Assembly: GCF_003075395.1 (NCBI RefSeq)
Contig: NZ_QDFV01000004.1
Location: 359,250-423,249 of the forward strand
DNA from: Microbacterium sp. TPD7012
GTDB lineage: Bacteria; Actinomycetota; Actinomycetes; Actinomycetales; Microbacteriaceae
DNA length: 64,000 nt
Direction of reading: 5' to 3'
The translations under genes and the position numbers were made by a program. This document shows positions 7,962 to 15,679 of the stretch, piece after piece (the first letter of the stretch is position 1; every line of letters starts with the position of its first letter). The notes beneath the pieces are model-generated. The model was not told the origin of the DNA. It ran no database searches and saw nothing but the letters and a program-made list of their open reading frames with translations.

Positions 7962-9142
7962 CCCCCGAGTTCACGGGTCGGGTTCCGACGCTCTGGCACG
8001 GGCGAGGGGTCGCGCGTCAGGTGACGAGACGCCTGACCGCCGGGCGTGAGACCCTCGTGATCGCAGATTCCGCGATCACGGTCCCCGTCCTGATCGCCGG
8101 CTCGGCGAGGATGGTGAGGCTGGACGCGCGCTCGATCGACGTCACCACTGTCGTCACGATCGCGCAGGAGATCGTACGTCGGCCACCGAGCATCATCGTG
8201 GCGATCGGTGGAGGCAGCATCCTCGACGCCACCAAGATCGCCGCTCTGGCGCTCGCCGGGGGGCGCGTCTTCGATTATGCGGTCGGGCACGCGTCGAGGT
8301 TCGCGCTAACACTGCTGCCCGATGCGCCACCTCCCATCGAGATCGTCGCCGTGCCGACGACCATCGGCACGTCGTCGGAGACGAACAGCGTCGGCATCCT
8401 CAGGAACGACAGCGGCTACCGGCTCATCGTCGGGCGCCTCCTGCGACCGCGCCACGCCATCATCGATCCGGACAATCTGAGCTCTCTCACGCGTGCCGCA
8501 GTGAGAGAGGGGGCGATCGAGGCATTCCTCCGTCTGGCCGGAGTGTCGACGAGCGAGCGGCGCAGCACCAGGGCGAAAGGCGACGCTGTCCTTCTCGCCC
8601 GGGCGCTTCTCGAGACGGCCTCGTACGACGAGGGCTCCGCTGCGGGACGGCTGCGTCTCGCCCGATTGAGCGCGGCCACGCAGCGCAGCGCCGCACTCCG
8701 TGGCGACGACCCGTTCGGCGCCCGTCACTGGTACCTGGCGAACGAGGTCGCCTTCGCGCTCGGGGCTCGCAAGATGGTCGCCACGGCGGCGGTCATCGCC
8801 GCGGTATGGCGTCGAATCTGCGCGGGCGACTCCCGATGGGGAGACCGGGAGAGTCTTGAGGACTTCTGGGAGAGGGGCACGAGCGGGTCGGGACTGCCGC
8901 GCGAACCGGTGGCCGGAATCGCATCCCTCGTCGACCAGTGGGAGATCCCGCTTCCGCCGACTCCGACCGCGGACGTCCTCAGCCGCATCTCCTCCGCCAC
9001 AGAGAAGTCATGGGGGTCTCGCCAGCCGATGCTTCGCGATCTCGCGTCAGACGACTTCCGCGATGTGCTCCGCGATTCCCGCTGGAGTGCTCAGCCGGTC
9101 GGCAACGCATGCCGACCTTCGGAACCACTTCGGAGGAGGTGA
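7958..9142 (+). CDS. mpaB: daptide oxidative decarboxylase, Fe-ADH fold (MpaB-like)
   Basis: A 394-residue protein of the iron-containing alcohol dehydrogenase/DHQ synthase-like fold. The dinucleotide site is clear: IVAIGGGSILDATK (GGGS at 84-87) and VPTTIGTSSETNS. In daptides this enzyme oxidises the side-chain hydroxyl of the C-terminal Thr, and decarboxylation then leaves an aminoacetone-type ketone. The usual metal ligands of the family (Asp and His in DALTHAIEA, His in PHG) are not visible; the matching stretch reads REGAIEAF. The stop codon lies inside the strong GGAGGAGGTGA ribosome binding site of the first precursor gene, so the two are tightly linked. Confidence 0.85.
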   Translation: MTPEFTGRVPTLWHGRGVARQVTRRLTAGRETLVIADSAITVPVLIAGSARMVRLDARSIDVTTVVTIAQEIVRRPPSIIVAIGGGSILDATKIAALALAGGRVFDYAVGHASRFALTLLPDAPPPIEIVAVPTTIGTSSETNSVGILRNDSGYRLIVGRLLRPRHAIIDPDNLSSLTRAAVREGAIEAFLRLAGVSTSERRSTRAKGDAVLLARALLETASYDEGSAAGRLRLARLSAATQRSAALRGDDPFGARHWYLANEVAFALGARKMVATAAVIAAVWRRICAGDSRWGDRESLEDFWERGTSGSGLPREPVAGIASLVDQWEIPLPPTPTADVLSRISSATEKSWGSRQPMLRDLASDDFRDVLRDSRWSAQPVGNACRPSEPLRRR

Positions 9143-9147
9143 ATTGA

Positions 9148-9282
9148 ATGAACAGCAACGTTGAAATGCAGATCCATTTCCAGGAACTGGACGAGATGGA
9201 GGCCCCGAGCTGGGAGAGCTTCTACAAGGGCACGATCAGTGCGCTGGTTCTCATCGGCGCCGCCGCGGCCATCGCGACATGA
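9148..9282 (+). CDS. mpaA1: daptide precursor peptide 1
   Basis: A 44-residue peptide too short for most gene finders. The acidic N-terminal leader contains FQELDEMEAP, matching the F-x-E-L-E/D-x-M/L-E/D-A motif of the other two precursors. The C-terminal part is a hydrophobic, Ala/Ile-rich helix (ISALVLIGAAAAIAT) ending in Thr, the residue that daptide enzymes turn into dimethyl-propanediamine. GGAGGAGGT lies 7 nt before ATG 9148. The leader/core boundary is not visible in the sequence; it probably falls soon after MEAP. Expected product: a short membrane-active helix with two positive ends. Confidence 0.9.
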   Translation: MNSNVEMQIHFQELDEMEAPSWESFYKGTISALVLIGAAAAIAT

Positions 9283-9316
9283 TCTCGGCGATCGAAGGAT
9301 TCGAACGAGGAAAGGA

Positions 9317-9448
9317 ATGAGCATGCGAACTGCAGCACCGAAGCTCGAGTTCACGGAGCTCGAGGCCATGGAGGCGCTGAATGACACCGATGACTTCATG
9401 CGCGGCTTCGCCGTGGGCGTCATCATCGGGATTCTCGCTCTGACGTAG
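9317..9448 (+). CDS. mpaA2: daptide precursor peptide 2
   Basis: A 43-residue precursor. The leader has FTELEAMEAL, a clear match to precursor 1, and the C-terminus is a Val/Ile/Gly/Leu segment (FAVGVIIGILALT) ending in Thr. Compared with precursors 1 and 3 the last residues are ALT rather than AIAT, and the region before the helix is acidic (NDTDDF). The ribosome binding sequence GAGGAAAGGA serves either ATG 9317 or ATG 9323; the second start would give 41 residues. It sits 34 nt after the stop of precursor 1. Confidence 0.88.
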   Translation: MSMRTAAPKLEFTELEAMEALNDTDDFMRGFAVGVIIGILALT

Positions 9449-9484
9449 GAAGAGCATTCACAAGGTTGACCCAGGAGGTAGGAA

Positions 9485-9604
9485 TTGCAGACAGAGACGC
9501 TGGACTTCATCGAACTCGAACAGCTTGACGCACCTCTCGAATGGTGGGAGCACGCGAGCTACATCATCGCCATCATCGGCGGTGCCGCAGCGATCGCGAC
9601 CTGA
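9485..9604 (+). CDS. mpaA3: daptide precursor peptide 3 (TTG start)
   Basis: A 39-residue precursor that begins with the rare start codon TTG. A perfect AGGAGGT (9473-9479) stands 5 nt upstream, and no other start fits. The leader has FIELEQLDAP, aligned with the other two leaders. The core ends in IIAIIGGAAAIAT with a terminal Thr, nearly the same last residues as precursor 1, but it is preceded by aromatic EWWEHASY. A strong hairpin begins 3 nt after the stop codon. Confidence 0.88.
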   Translation: MQTETLDFIELEQLDAPLEWWEHASYIIAIIGGAAAIAT

Positions 9605-9606
9605 AC

Positions 9607-9642
9607 ATCGGGTGCGGGCGCAACACCGCGCCCGCACCCGAT
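9607..9642 (+). terminator. 15-bp hairpin after the precursor genes (attenuator or 3'-end stabiliser)
   Basis: ATCGGGTGCGGGCGC (9607-9621) pairs perfectly with 9628-9642 around the 6-nt loop AACACC. No T-tract follows (CCTTCCCA), so complete termination is unlikely. In RiPP operons such a structure commonly yields more precursor message than enzyme message. The methyltransferase ribosome binding site starts about 13 nt downstream. Confidence 0.75.
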
Positions 9643-9668
9643 CCTTCCCATTGAAAGGTGAGGTGTGC

Positions 9669-10496
9669 ATGTCACGACTGATTACCGATGCCATGGCGGC
9701 GCGACTCGACATGGCCGGTGCGGTCCCCAAGGAGCAGGACCTGTACGCGGGTACCGGCACCGACTTCTATGAACGGCTGGTCGGGCCCGACCGAGCAGAG
9801 ATTCGAGAAGTGTTGGCGCTTGCGAGAAACTCCGCGGATCCGATTCTCGATATCGCGGCGGGTACCGGGAGATTGACCGTCCCGCTCGTGAGATCCGGAC
9901 GACGGGTGACCGCGATCGATCTTTCCGACGACATGCTCCGCCACCTTCGACGCGCATTGCCCGACCACCCGATGCTGGATTGTGCTGTCGCGGACATGCG
10001 CGACTTCGCGTTGGCGGGTCGATTCGGGCTCATCATCATCGGTGCGACGTCGATCACCCTGCTCGATCGCATAGGGAGATCGCGTCTCTACGCGAACGTG
10101 CGGCGCCACCTCGCGGCCGACGGCGTCTTCGCCTTCACCATCGCGGGAGGTATCTCTGCGGAGGGCCTCTCGGAGTCCAGAGACCAGGAGATCAGGGTGC
10201 CCGGGCCTGACGGAGACGAGATCTACCTCTTCTCCCAGCAGATCGAAGACGGCGGCGCGGTGCGCGTCGTCAACTGGGTGCGGGCCTCCGACGTGACGGA
10301 GGGCGGCGAAGTCACCGTCCTCACCAGCCGACTGCGGGTGCTCGACCACGATATCCTCTCGCAGGAGCTCATCGAAGCCGGCTTCGACCCACCTGCCGTC
10401 TCTCCGGTGCGAACGCACCACGGAGCGGACATCCTCCTTCTCACGACGTCGTGGGCGGGACCGCCGGAAGTGGTGGATGACGATGCCGCTCACTAG
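9669..10496 (+). CDS. mpaM: daptide N-methyltransferase, SAM-dependent (MpaM-like)
   Basis: A 275-residue class I SAM-dependent methyltransferase. Motif I is ILDIAAGTGRL (D61 to G67), followed by the acidic residue at the end of strand 2 (VTAIDLSDDML). In the daptide pathway it dimethylates the new C-terminal amine. ATG 9669 follows AAAGGTGAGG. The frame is open upstream, but that part runs through precursor 3 and the hairpin. The 3' end overlaps the peptidase start by 20 nt. The N-terminal 30 residues (ITDAMAARLDMAG) are outside the Rossmann fold and could contact the peptide; that is inference. Confidence 0.86.
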   Translation: MSRLITDAMAARLDMAGAVPKEQDLYAGTGTDFYERLVGPDRAEIREVLALARNSADPILDIAAGTGRLTVPLVRSGRRVTAIDLSDDMLRHLRRALPDHPMLDCAVADMRDFALAGRFGLIIIGATSITLLDRIGRSRLYANVRRHLAADGVFAFTIAGGISAEGLSESRDQEIRVPGPDGDEIYLFSQQIEDGGAVRVVNWVRASDVTEGGEVTVLTSRLRVLDHDILSQELIEAGFDPPAVSPVRTHHGADILLLTTSWAGPPEVVDDDAAH

Positions 10497-12156
10497 GTTC
10501 ACTCACCGACGGAACTCACCGGAAGCGGCCCCGCTCGCTGCCGACGCTCGGCCGCGGCTCGCTTCCGGTGTCGTCTTCGAGGGAGCGCCCGATGAAGCGG
10601 TGCGGATCACGGTGTTGCATGGAGTGCCGACGTCGAGGGTCTCCCGGACGGTCGCCGAACTGTTGACAGCGATGGACGGCGAAACGGCGCTCCATGATCT
10701 GCACCAGCGCTTCGCCGCATCCGAGTCGCTGGAGAGCTTCCTCGAGCTGGTCCGACGCTTCCGCGCCAACGGGCTCCTCGAAGGAGACACGAAGCTCCCG
10801 CCGGGCCGAATCACCTACCGGCCCCCGCTCACCCTGCAACTCGCGACGCTTCGTGCGCCGGGCATCTTCGACCGCCTCGACCGATCGATGGTGCCGGTCT
10901 CCCGCCGGACGGCTCTGATATCAGGTGCCGTGCTGTTCTGCCTGGGACTGGTCGCCGCGATCCTGCAGGCGAGCGAGCTGCTGGACGTTCTGTCCGCGCC
11001 GGTACCGTTGCTCGGTCTCGTGAGTCTTCTCGCGGCACTCTCGATCCTGACATTGCTCCACGAGAGCGCCCACGGACTCACGCTCACGAGGTTCGGCGGC
11101 AGCCCGCGCCGCGCGGGTTTCATGCTGTTCTACCTCACACCCGCGTTCTTCGTGGATGTCACTGACGGGTGGCGCCTCCCTGATCGTCGGCAACGTGTCG
11201 CGGTCGCGCTCGCGGGGCCTGCCGTGCATGCTGTCGTCGCCGCGATCGCGCTCGTCGTCGCGCTCATTCTCCCGCAGCCGGGGGTCAGGCAGACGCTCCT
11301 GCTCCTCGCGGTCGCGTGTGGGGGCATCGTCCTGGTCAACCTGATTCCGTTCGTGCGATTCGACGGGTACATCGCGCTCATGAGCGCGATGGACGAGCCG
11401 AACCTCAGAGATCGATCGATTCGGGACGGCGCGGACTTCCTGACTCGTCTCCTGTTCGGCGGACAGCGGACGAGCAGATGCCTGGAGAGGTGGTGGAGCG
11501 TGCCGTTCGGCCTGGCGAGCCTCATGGCTCCGGTCTTCCTGGTGCTGTTCGCGGTCTCACGCGCAGTTCGGGCGCTCGCCGGAGGAGGACCCGTCCTCGG
11601 CCTGCTCGTGGTGGCGCTGGAAGCGGTCGTGGTCCTCGTCGGCATCGGGATCGTCTTCCGGGCACTGCACCGCGTCCTGAGGTCGGGGGTCTCACGGCTC
11701 CGCTTCGTCTCGGTCAATGCCGCTCTCATCGCGAGCGTCGCGATCGCCGGAGCCCTCATCCCCGTGCCGATGACGGCCACGTACGGCTTCACCGCACACG
11801 GTGACCGCGTGCTCCTCGTGCACGCGGGCGACAGGGCTGGGGTGGAGGTGCCCGCCGGATCCCGTGTGGAGCTCATGAGCAGCGGTCTCCTCGTGAACGA
11901 GCAGATCGGCGCGGGAACGACCCGCCCCCGGCGACCCCAACCGACCGAGGTTCCGCTCGACGCTCTGGTTCCCGTGAGGGCGCAGGTTGTGTCGGTCCCC
12001 GCGGTGATCGTCGCCGGGGTGGACGTGTCCGAGGGGAGTGGGAGCTTGCCTTCGACGGGACAGGCGCGCGTCGACCTCGGCGTGGGAAACCTGTGGCAGA
12101 CGCTCTGGGTGACGGGCGTGATATGGCCGCTGTCGGCCCTTCAGATCGAGAACTAG
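10477..12156 (+). CDS. M50-type membrane metallopeptidase with N-terminal PqqD-like domain (daptide leader peptidase candidate)
   Basis: A 559-residue protein. Residues about 28-104 look like a second PqqD/RRE-type winged helix (VSRTVAELLTAMDG, then FLELVRRFRANGLLEGD). The membrane part holds the M50 zinc motif HESAH at 195-199 and the partner aspartate D296 in NLIPFVRFDGY, with about ten hydrophobic segments. The last 130 residues (about 425-559) look like a periplasmic/extracytoplasmic beta domain. In a daptide cluster this is the natural candidate for leader removal during export. Start ATG 10477 has GGAAGTGG upstream; ATG 10483 is an alternative. The reading frame overlaps the methyltransferase end. 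Confidence 0.78.
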   Translation: MTMPLTRFTHRRNSPEAAPLAADARPRLASGVVFEGAPDEAVRITVLHGVPTSRVSRTVAELLTAMDGETALHDLHQRFAASESLESFLELVRRFRANGLLEGDTKLPPGRITYRPPLTLQLATLRAPGIFDRLDRSMVPVSRRTALISGAVLFCLGLVAAILQASELLDVLSAPVPLLGLVSLLAALSILTLLHESAHGLTLTRFGGSPRRAGFMLFYLTPAFFVDVTDGWRLPDRRQRVAVALAGPAVHAVVAAIALVVALILPQPGVRQTLLLLAVACGGIVLVNLIPFVRFDGYIALMSAMDEPNLRDRSIRDGADFLTRLLFGGQRTSRCLERWWSVPFGLASLMAPVFLVLFAVSRAVRALAGGGPVLGLLVVALEAVVVLVGIGIVFRALHRVLRSGVSRLRFVSVNAALIASVAIAGALIPVPMTATYGFTAHGDRVLLVHAGDRAGVEVPAGSRVELMSSGLLVNEQIGAGTTRPRRPQPTEVPLDALVPVRAQVVSVPAVIVAGVDVSEGSGSLPSTGQARVDLGVGNLWQTLWVTGVIWPLSALQIEN

Positions 12157-12168
12157 GAGAGAGCGAAG

Positions 12169-12885
12169 ATGAACGACAACGCAATCGAAGTCCGAGGACT
12201 CACAAAGAGGTACGGCCAGCGGGTCGCAGTGGAGGAGCTGTCGTTCGTCGTACCGCGCGGGTCGATCGTCGGCCTGCTGGGGCCAAACGGCGCCGGCAAG
12301 TCGACCACGCTGCGGACGATCGTCGGCCTGCTCAAGCCGACGATCGGCGACAGTCTGATCGACGGCGCGCCCTTCGCCGCACTCGAGAACCCCGCAGCGC
12401 ACGTCGGTGTCCACATGGACGGGTTCGGTTTCGAAGCAGGCATCACGGCGCGCCGGCATCTGGAGATCACCCGGCTCGCGGCGGGCGTTCCTCGGGGCCG
12501 AGTCGATACGGTGCTGGAGGAGGTGGGACTGGCCGCGGATGCCCGTCGTCGCGTGAAGACGTTCTCGACGGGGATGGCGCAGCGCCTCGGTCTGGCCGCC
12601 GCTCTCATCGGTTCGCCTCGCACACTCGTTCTGGACGAGCCGGCGAACGGGCTGGACCCCGACGGAATCCGCTGGCTGCGTAGATTCCTGCTCGGCTATG
12701 CCGCGCGCGGCGGCACCGTGCTGATCGCCAGCCATCAGCTCGCCGAGCTGGAACAGGTCGTGGATGAGGTCGTCGTCATCAAGCGACGTGCGCTCTTCGC
12801 CGGGCGACTGGAAGACCTCGTCACGAACGAATCCGACTCGCTGGAGAGCAAGTACTTCGATCTCGTCGAAGGAGTGTCGGCATGA
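12169..12885 (+). CDS. ABC transporter ATP-binding protein of the daptide cluster
   Basis: A 238-residue ATPase. Walker A is GLLGPNGAGKST (about 36-47), the signature is the variant FSTGMAQRLG, Walker B is TLVLDEPANGLDPDG, and the switch histidine is in LIASHQ. Proteins of this type (CcmA/NatA-like) pair with six-helix permeases for export of peptides or for self-protection. It starts 12 nt after the peptidase stop with AGGAGAGAG upstream, and its stop overlaps the first permease start (ATGA). It probably exports the mature daptides or gives immunity. Confidence 0.88.
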   Translation: MNDNAIEVRGLTKRYGQRVAVEELSFVVPRGSIVGLLGPNGAGKSTTLRTIVGLLKPTIGDSLIDGAPFAALENPAAHVGVHMDGFGFEAGITARRHLEITRLAAGVPRGRVDTVLEEVGLAADARRRVKTFSTGMAQRLGLAAALIGSPRTLVLDEPANGLDPDGIRWLRRFLLGYAARGGTVLIASHQLAELEQVVDEVVVIKRRALFAGRLEDLVTNESDSLESKYFDLVEGVSA

Positions 12886-13610
12886 GAGGTGTGATCCAGA
12901 GCGAGGTCCTGCGCTCCCTGAGCGGGCTCTCCATCCTGGCCGTCTATTTTGTCGCGCTCCTCATCCCGGCGTTCGTGCTCTTCTCCGACGGTTCGCGCCT
13001 GGCTCTCGCCGGGCTCGACTCCGGCGCGGCCACCGCTCGACTTCTGGAGCCGCTCGCCTGGTCCGGGATCTCCGCGGCGTTCGTAGGTGCGTACGGGGTC
13101 ACGCGTGAGTATTACTACGGCTCGATCGAAAGGACGCTCACCGGAGTCGGCTTCCGTCGCGCCTTCTCGGGAAAGCTCGTGGCGGGTGCCGCCATCGCCA
13201 TCGCGTTGTCCGCGGGTATCTTCGTGATCTGGACAGCAGGTGTATCGCTCATCCTGGCCCAGAACGGGCTGGGGCTCACTCTCACACAGGATGCGTGGCG
13301 CGTGTACGCGGGTGCTCTGGTCGGTGCGATTCTCGGTGCACTCATCGGAGGAGCTGTCGGCTGGATCACCCGGAACTACTACGTCACCGCCGCCATCGTC
13401 CTGGTCTTCCCGATGGCAGTGGAATTCGCATTGCTGCGCACCGCGCCCGAGGTGGCGAGGTTCTCGCCGGGGATGGCCATCGCCGCCTTGAGTGTGCCGG
13501 GACATCAGGCCCGCCTGCTCGAGTTCCTCCCGGCCCTCGGCGTCGGCCTCGCGTGGACCGCCGGGCTGGTCGCGATCGCGTGGGTCCGGGGCCGCAGGAG
13601 GGTGGGGTGA
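12882..13610 (+). CDS. ABC transporter permease 1 of the daptide cluster
   Basis: A 242-residue membrane protein with six hydrophobic segments, beginning LSILAVYFVALLIPAFVLF near residue 11. The segment RRAFSGKLVAGAAIAIALS is typical of ABC-2 type permeases, where it contacts the ATPase. It has no soluble domain. It follows the ATPase with a 4-nt ATGA overlap and is itself followed by the second permease with a GTGA overlap, so the three proteins are likely made in fixed ratio. Substrate is inferred only from location. Confidence 0.78.
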   Translation: MRGVIQSEVLRSLSGLSILAVYFVALLIPAFVLFSDGSRLALAGLDSGAATARLLEPLAWSGISAAFVGAYGVTREYYYGSIERTLTGVGFRRAFSGKLVAGAAIAIALSAGIFVIWTAGVSLILAQNGLGLTLTQDAWRVYAGALVGAILGALIGGAVGWITRNYYVTAAIVLVFPMAVEFALLRTAPEVARFSPGMAIAALSVPGHQARLLEFLPALGVGLAWTAGLVAIAWVRGRRRVG

Positions 13611-14341
13611 TCGGCCAGGCTCTTCGAGCCCACGCGCGCACCTTCGCGGGCGACATCGTCCTGCTGTGGGTCGTCGTGGCGGCGTTCGCGGTCTCTCTCT
13701 CCTTGGCGACCAGCATCCCGCCGGAACTCGCCGAGGCGCCGGCCGACGTCCGGACAGCACTCACCGCGCCGTTCACCGCCGTGCTCGCGACGTACGGCGC
13801 AGTCCTCGCGTCCGTCTACGGTTCCTTCCGCTACACCCTTGATCGGCGCGACGGTGTCGTCGCCCAGCGTCTGATGCTGCAGCCCCGGTGGGTGACTCTC
13901 CTCGTCAGGGCGCCCGCTTCTGCCCTCGGCGGGGCGGTCGTGGCTCTTGCGGGACTCGCCGGCGGTCACGCGGCGTTGGCCTTCGCGATCGGCGGCATCG
14001 CGCTGGACGGGACAGCGGTCGGATCCACGCTCGCGCTCGGCGCCATCGCCGGGCTCTGGGGGATGGGGCTCGGAATCGTCGTACAGGCTCATCTCGTGGC
14101 TCTGTTCGCCGCGTCCCTGTCGATGGGTGCTGGGCTTCTGGTCGCGATCTTATGGAAGGCCGGGGCCGTCTATCTGCCCCTTCTCGCGATGCTGCAGGCC
14201 CTTCGATTCGACGTCGCTGCCGTGGGGATCATGCCGGGAGAGAGTCTCGACGGCTCCACGGCCGTCCTCGTGACGGCCGGATGGGTGACGGCGGCTCTCC
14301 TGGCAGGGTGGCTCTCGTTCATGAACCGTGACGTGAGATGA
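13607..14341 (+). CDS. ABC transporter permease 2 of the daptide cluster
   Basis: A 244-residue membrane protein with six predicted helices (first at DIVLLWVVVAAFAVSLSLA). It has the same layout as permease 1 and little obvious sequence identity, suggesting a heterodimeric exporter. GTG 13607 is chosen because it overlaps the previous stop (GTGA) and has AGGAGGGTG upstream; the same frame is open for another 100 codons but only as a shadow of permease 1. It is the last gene of the cluster. The next gene (trhO) has its own -10 element. Confidence 0.76.
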   Translation: MIGQALRAHARTFAGDIVLLWVVVAAFAVSLSLATSIPPELAEAPADVRTALTAPFTAVLATYGAVLASVYGSFRYTLDRRDGVVAQRLMLQPRWVTLLVRAPASALGGAVVALAGLAGGHAALAFAIGGIALDGTAVGSTLALGAIAGLWGMGLGIVVQAHLVALFAASLSMGAGLLVAILWKAGAVYLPLLAMLQALRFDVAAVGIMPGESLDGSTAVLVTAGWVTAALLAGWLSFMNRDVR

Positions 14342-14389
14342 GGCAGCCGCGCAGCGTCCCAGCGTTCGGACCGGCCGGGGGACACGACG

Positions 14390-14395
14390 TAGGAT
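14390..14395 (+). promoter_or_regulatory. -10 box TAGGAT of trhO (leaderless)
   Basis: TAGGAT ends 6 nt before GTG 14402 and there is no ribosome binding site, so the transcript probably begins at or next to the start codon. The same spacing recurs before many genes in the window. This promoter marks the end of the daptide operon. Confidence 0.55.
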
Positions 14396-14401
14396 CCCTA
14401 G

Positions 14402-15292
14402 GTGGCAACCCCGAAGATCGTCCTGTTCTATGCCTTCACGCCCCTCGCCGACCCCGAGGCGATCCGCCTCTGGCAGCGCGACCTCGGCGAGGCACTCGGC
14501 CTGCGCGGGCGCCTCATCATCTCAAAGGACGGCGTGAACGGCACACTCGGAGGCGACGTCCGTGCGCTGAAGAAGTGGTCGCGCTCCTTCCGCTCCTACG
14601 CGCCGTTCACGGGCGCCGACATCAAGTGGAGCGAGGGGACCGGGCTGGATGCCGAGGGGCGCAGCGTCGACTTCCCCAAGCTCAGCGTCAAGGTGCGCGA
14701 CGAGATCGTGTCTTTCGGCGCCCCAGGTGAGCTGAAGGTCGACGAGCGCGGCGTGATCGGCGGAGGAACGAGGCTCACGCCCGAAGCGCTGCACGAGCTC
14801 GTGGACGAGCGTGGTGACGACGTCGTCTTCTTCGATGGGCGTAACGCCCTCGAGGCGCAGATCGGTCGCTTTCGAGGAGCGGTCGTTCCCGACACCGAGA
14901 CCACGAGGGACTTCGTCGAGCTCCTCGACTCCGGCGCCTACGACGATCTCAAGGGCAAGCCCGTCGTCACGTACTGCACCGGTGGCATCCGCTGCGAAGT
15001 GCTGTCCAGCCTGATGACGGCGCGCGGGTTCGGCGAGGTGTATCAGTTGGAAGGCGGGATCGTCCGCTACGGCGAGAAGTACGGCGACGAAGGCCTGTGG
15101 GAGGGCTCGCTCTACGTCTTCGACAAGCGTGGCTCGATCGACTTCTCCGAGCATGCGCAGATCGTCGGCGAATGCGTCGGCTGCGGCGCAGCGACCAAGC
15201 GCACGGCCAACTGCCCCGATCTCTCCTGCCGAGCCCAGTTCGTCGTCTGCGCCGACTGCGAGTCCGTGCCCTGCGCCGCGCACGCGGCCTGA
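14402..15292 (+). CDS. trhO: tRNA uridine-34 hydroxylase, rhodanese-like (TrhO/YceA)
   Basis: A 296-residue enzyme that hydroxylates U34 of certain tRNAs to 5-hydroxyuridine using oxygen. Order: an N-terminal acylphosphatase-like domain ([17 protein letters not shown] and [12 protein letters not shown]), then a rhodanese domain with the active-site loop [13 protein letters not shown] (Cys192), then a C-terminal Cys-rich tail ([25 protein letters not shown]) likely to bind zinc. Length and domain order match the family. The gene appears monocistronic and leaderless. It belongs to the core genome and bounds the daptide cluster on the right. Confidence 0.9.
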   Translation: MATPKIVLFYAFTPLADPEAIRLWQRDLGEALGLRGRLIISKDGVNGTLGGDVRALKKWSRSFRSYAPFTGADIKWSEGTGLDAEGRSVDFPKLSVKVRDEIVSFGAPGELKVDERGVIGGGTRLTPEALHELVDERGDDVVFFDGRNALEAQIGRFRGAVVPDTETTRDFVELLDSGAYDDLKGKPVVTYCTGGIRCEVLSSLMTARGFGEVYQLEGGIVRYGEKYGDEGLWEGSLYVFDKRGSIDFSEHAQIVGECVGCGAATKRTANCPDLSCRAQFVVCADCESVPCAAHAA

Positions 15293-15349
15293 CGCACCGC
15301 TCAGGCAGTCCACACCGGCACGCGCTGACAGCGACAGCCGCGCAACCTT

Positions 15350-15580
15350 CTACGGTTCGCGTGCCGTCTCTGACTCGCTCGCCTTCTCGGCCTTCGATGC
15401 CTTCTCCGCCTCTCGGACGTCGACGATGAATCGCGTGATCCACGCGGCTGCCGCGACGAAGACGAGGACGGCCGCGACGTACGAGTGCACCTCGGGCCCG
15501 ACGCCCCGGATCACCATGTAGACACCGATGCCGAAGAACAAGAGCCCACCGAACAGCGACCATCTCCCGTTTTTCTTCAT
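15350..15580 (-). CDS. small two-helix membrane protein, unknown function
   Basis: A 76-residue protein with two hydrophobic helices (SLFGGLLFFGIGVYMVI and YVAAVLVFVAAAAWITRF) and a charged, repetitive C-terminal tail (EKASKAEKASESE). ATG 15580 is chosen over an upstream start because a TAGCCT -10 box lies 7 nt upstream on this strand, the leaderless arrangement. It converges with trhO. No family recognised. Confidence 0.6.
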   Translation of the reverse strand: MKKNGRWSLFGGLLFFGIGVYMVIRGVGPEVHSYVAAVLVFVAAAAWITRFIVDVREAEKASKAEKASESETAREP

Positions 15581-15679
15581 AGGAGCGAGGCTACGAAACG
15601 CGCAGCGATATCTCGGCATACATCGCGCCGGAGCGCTCGACCGACGCGGCGCACAGAGCGGTCTGTGAACTGTTCCTTC

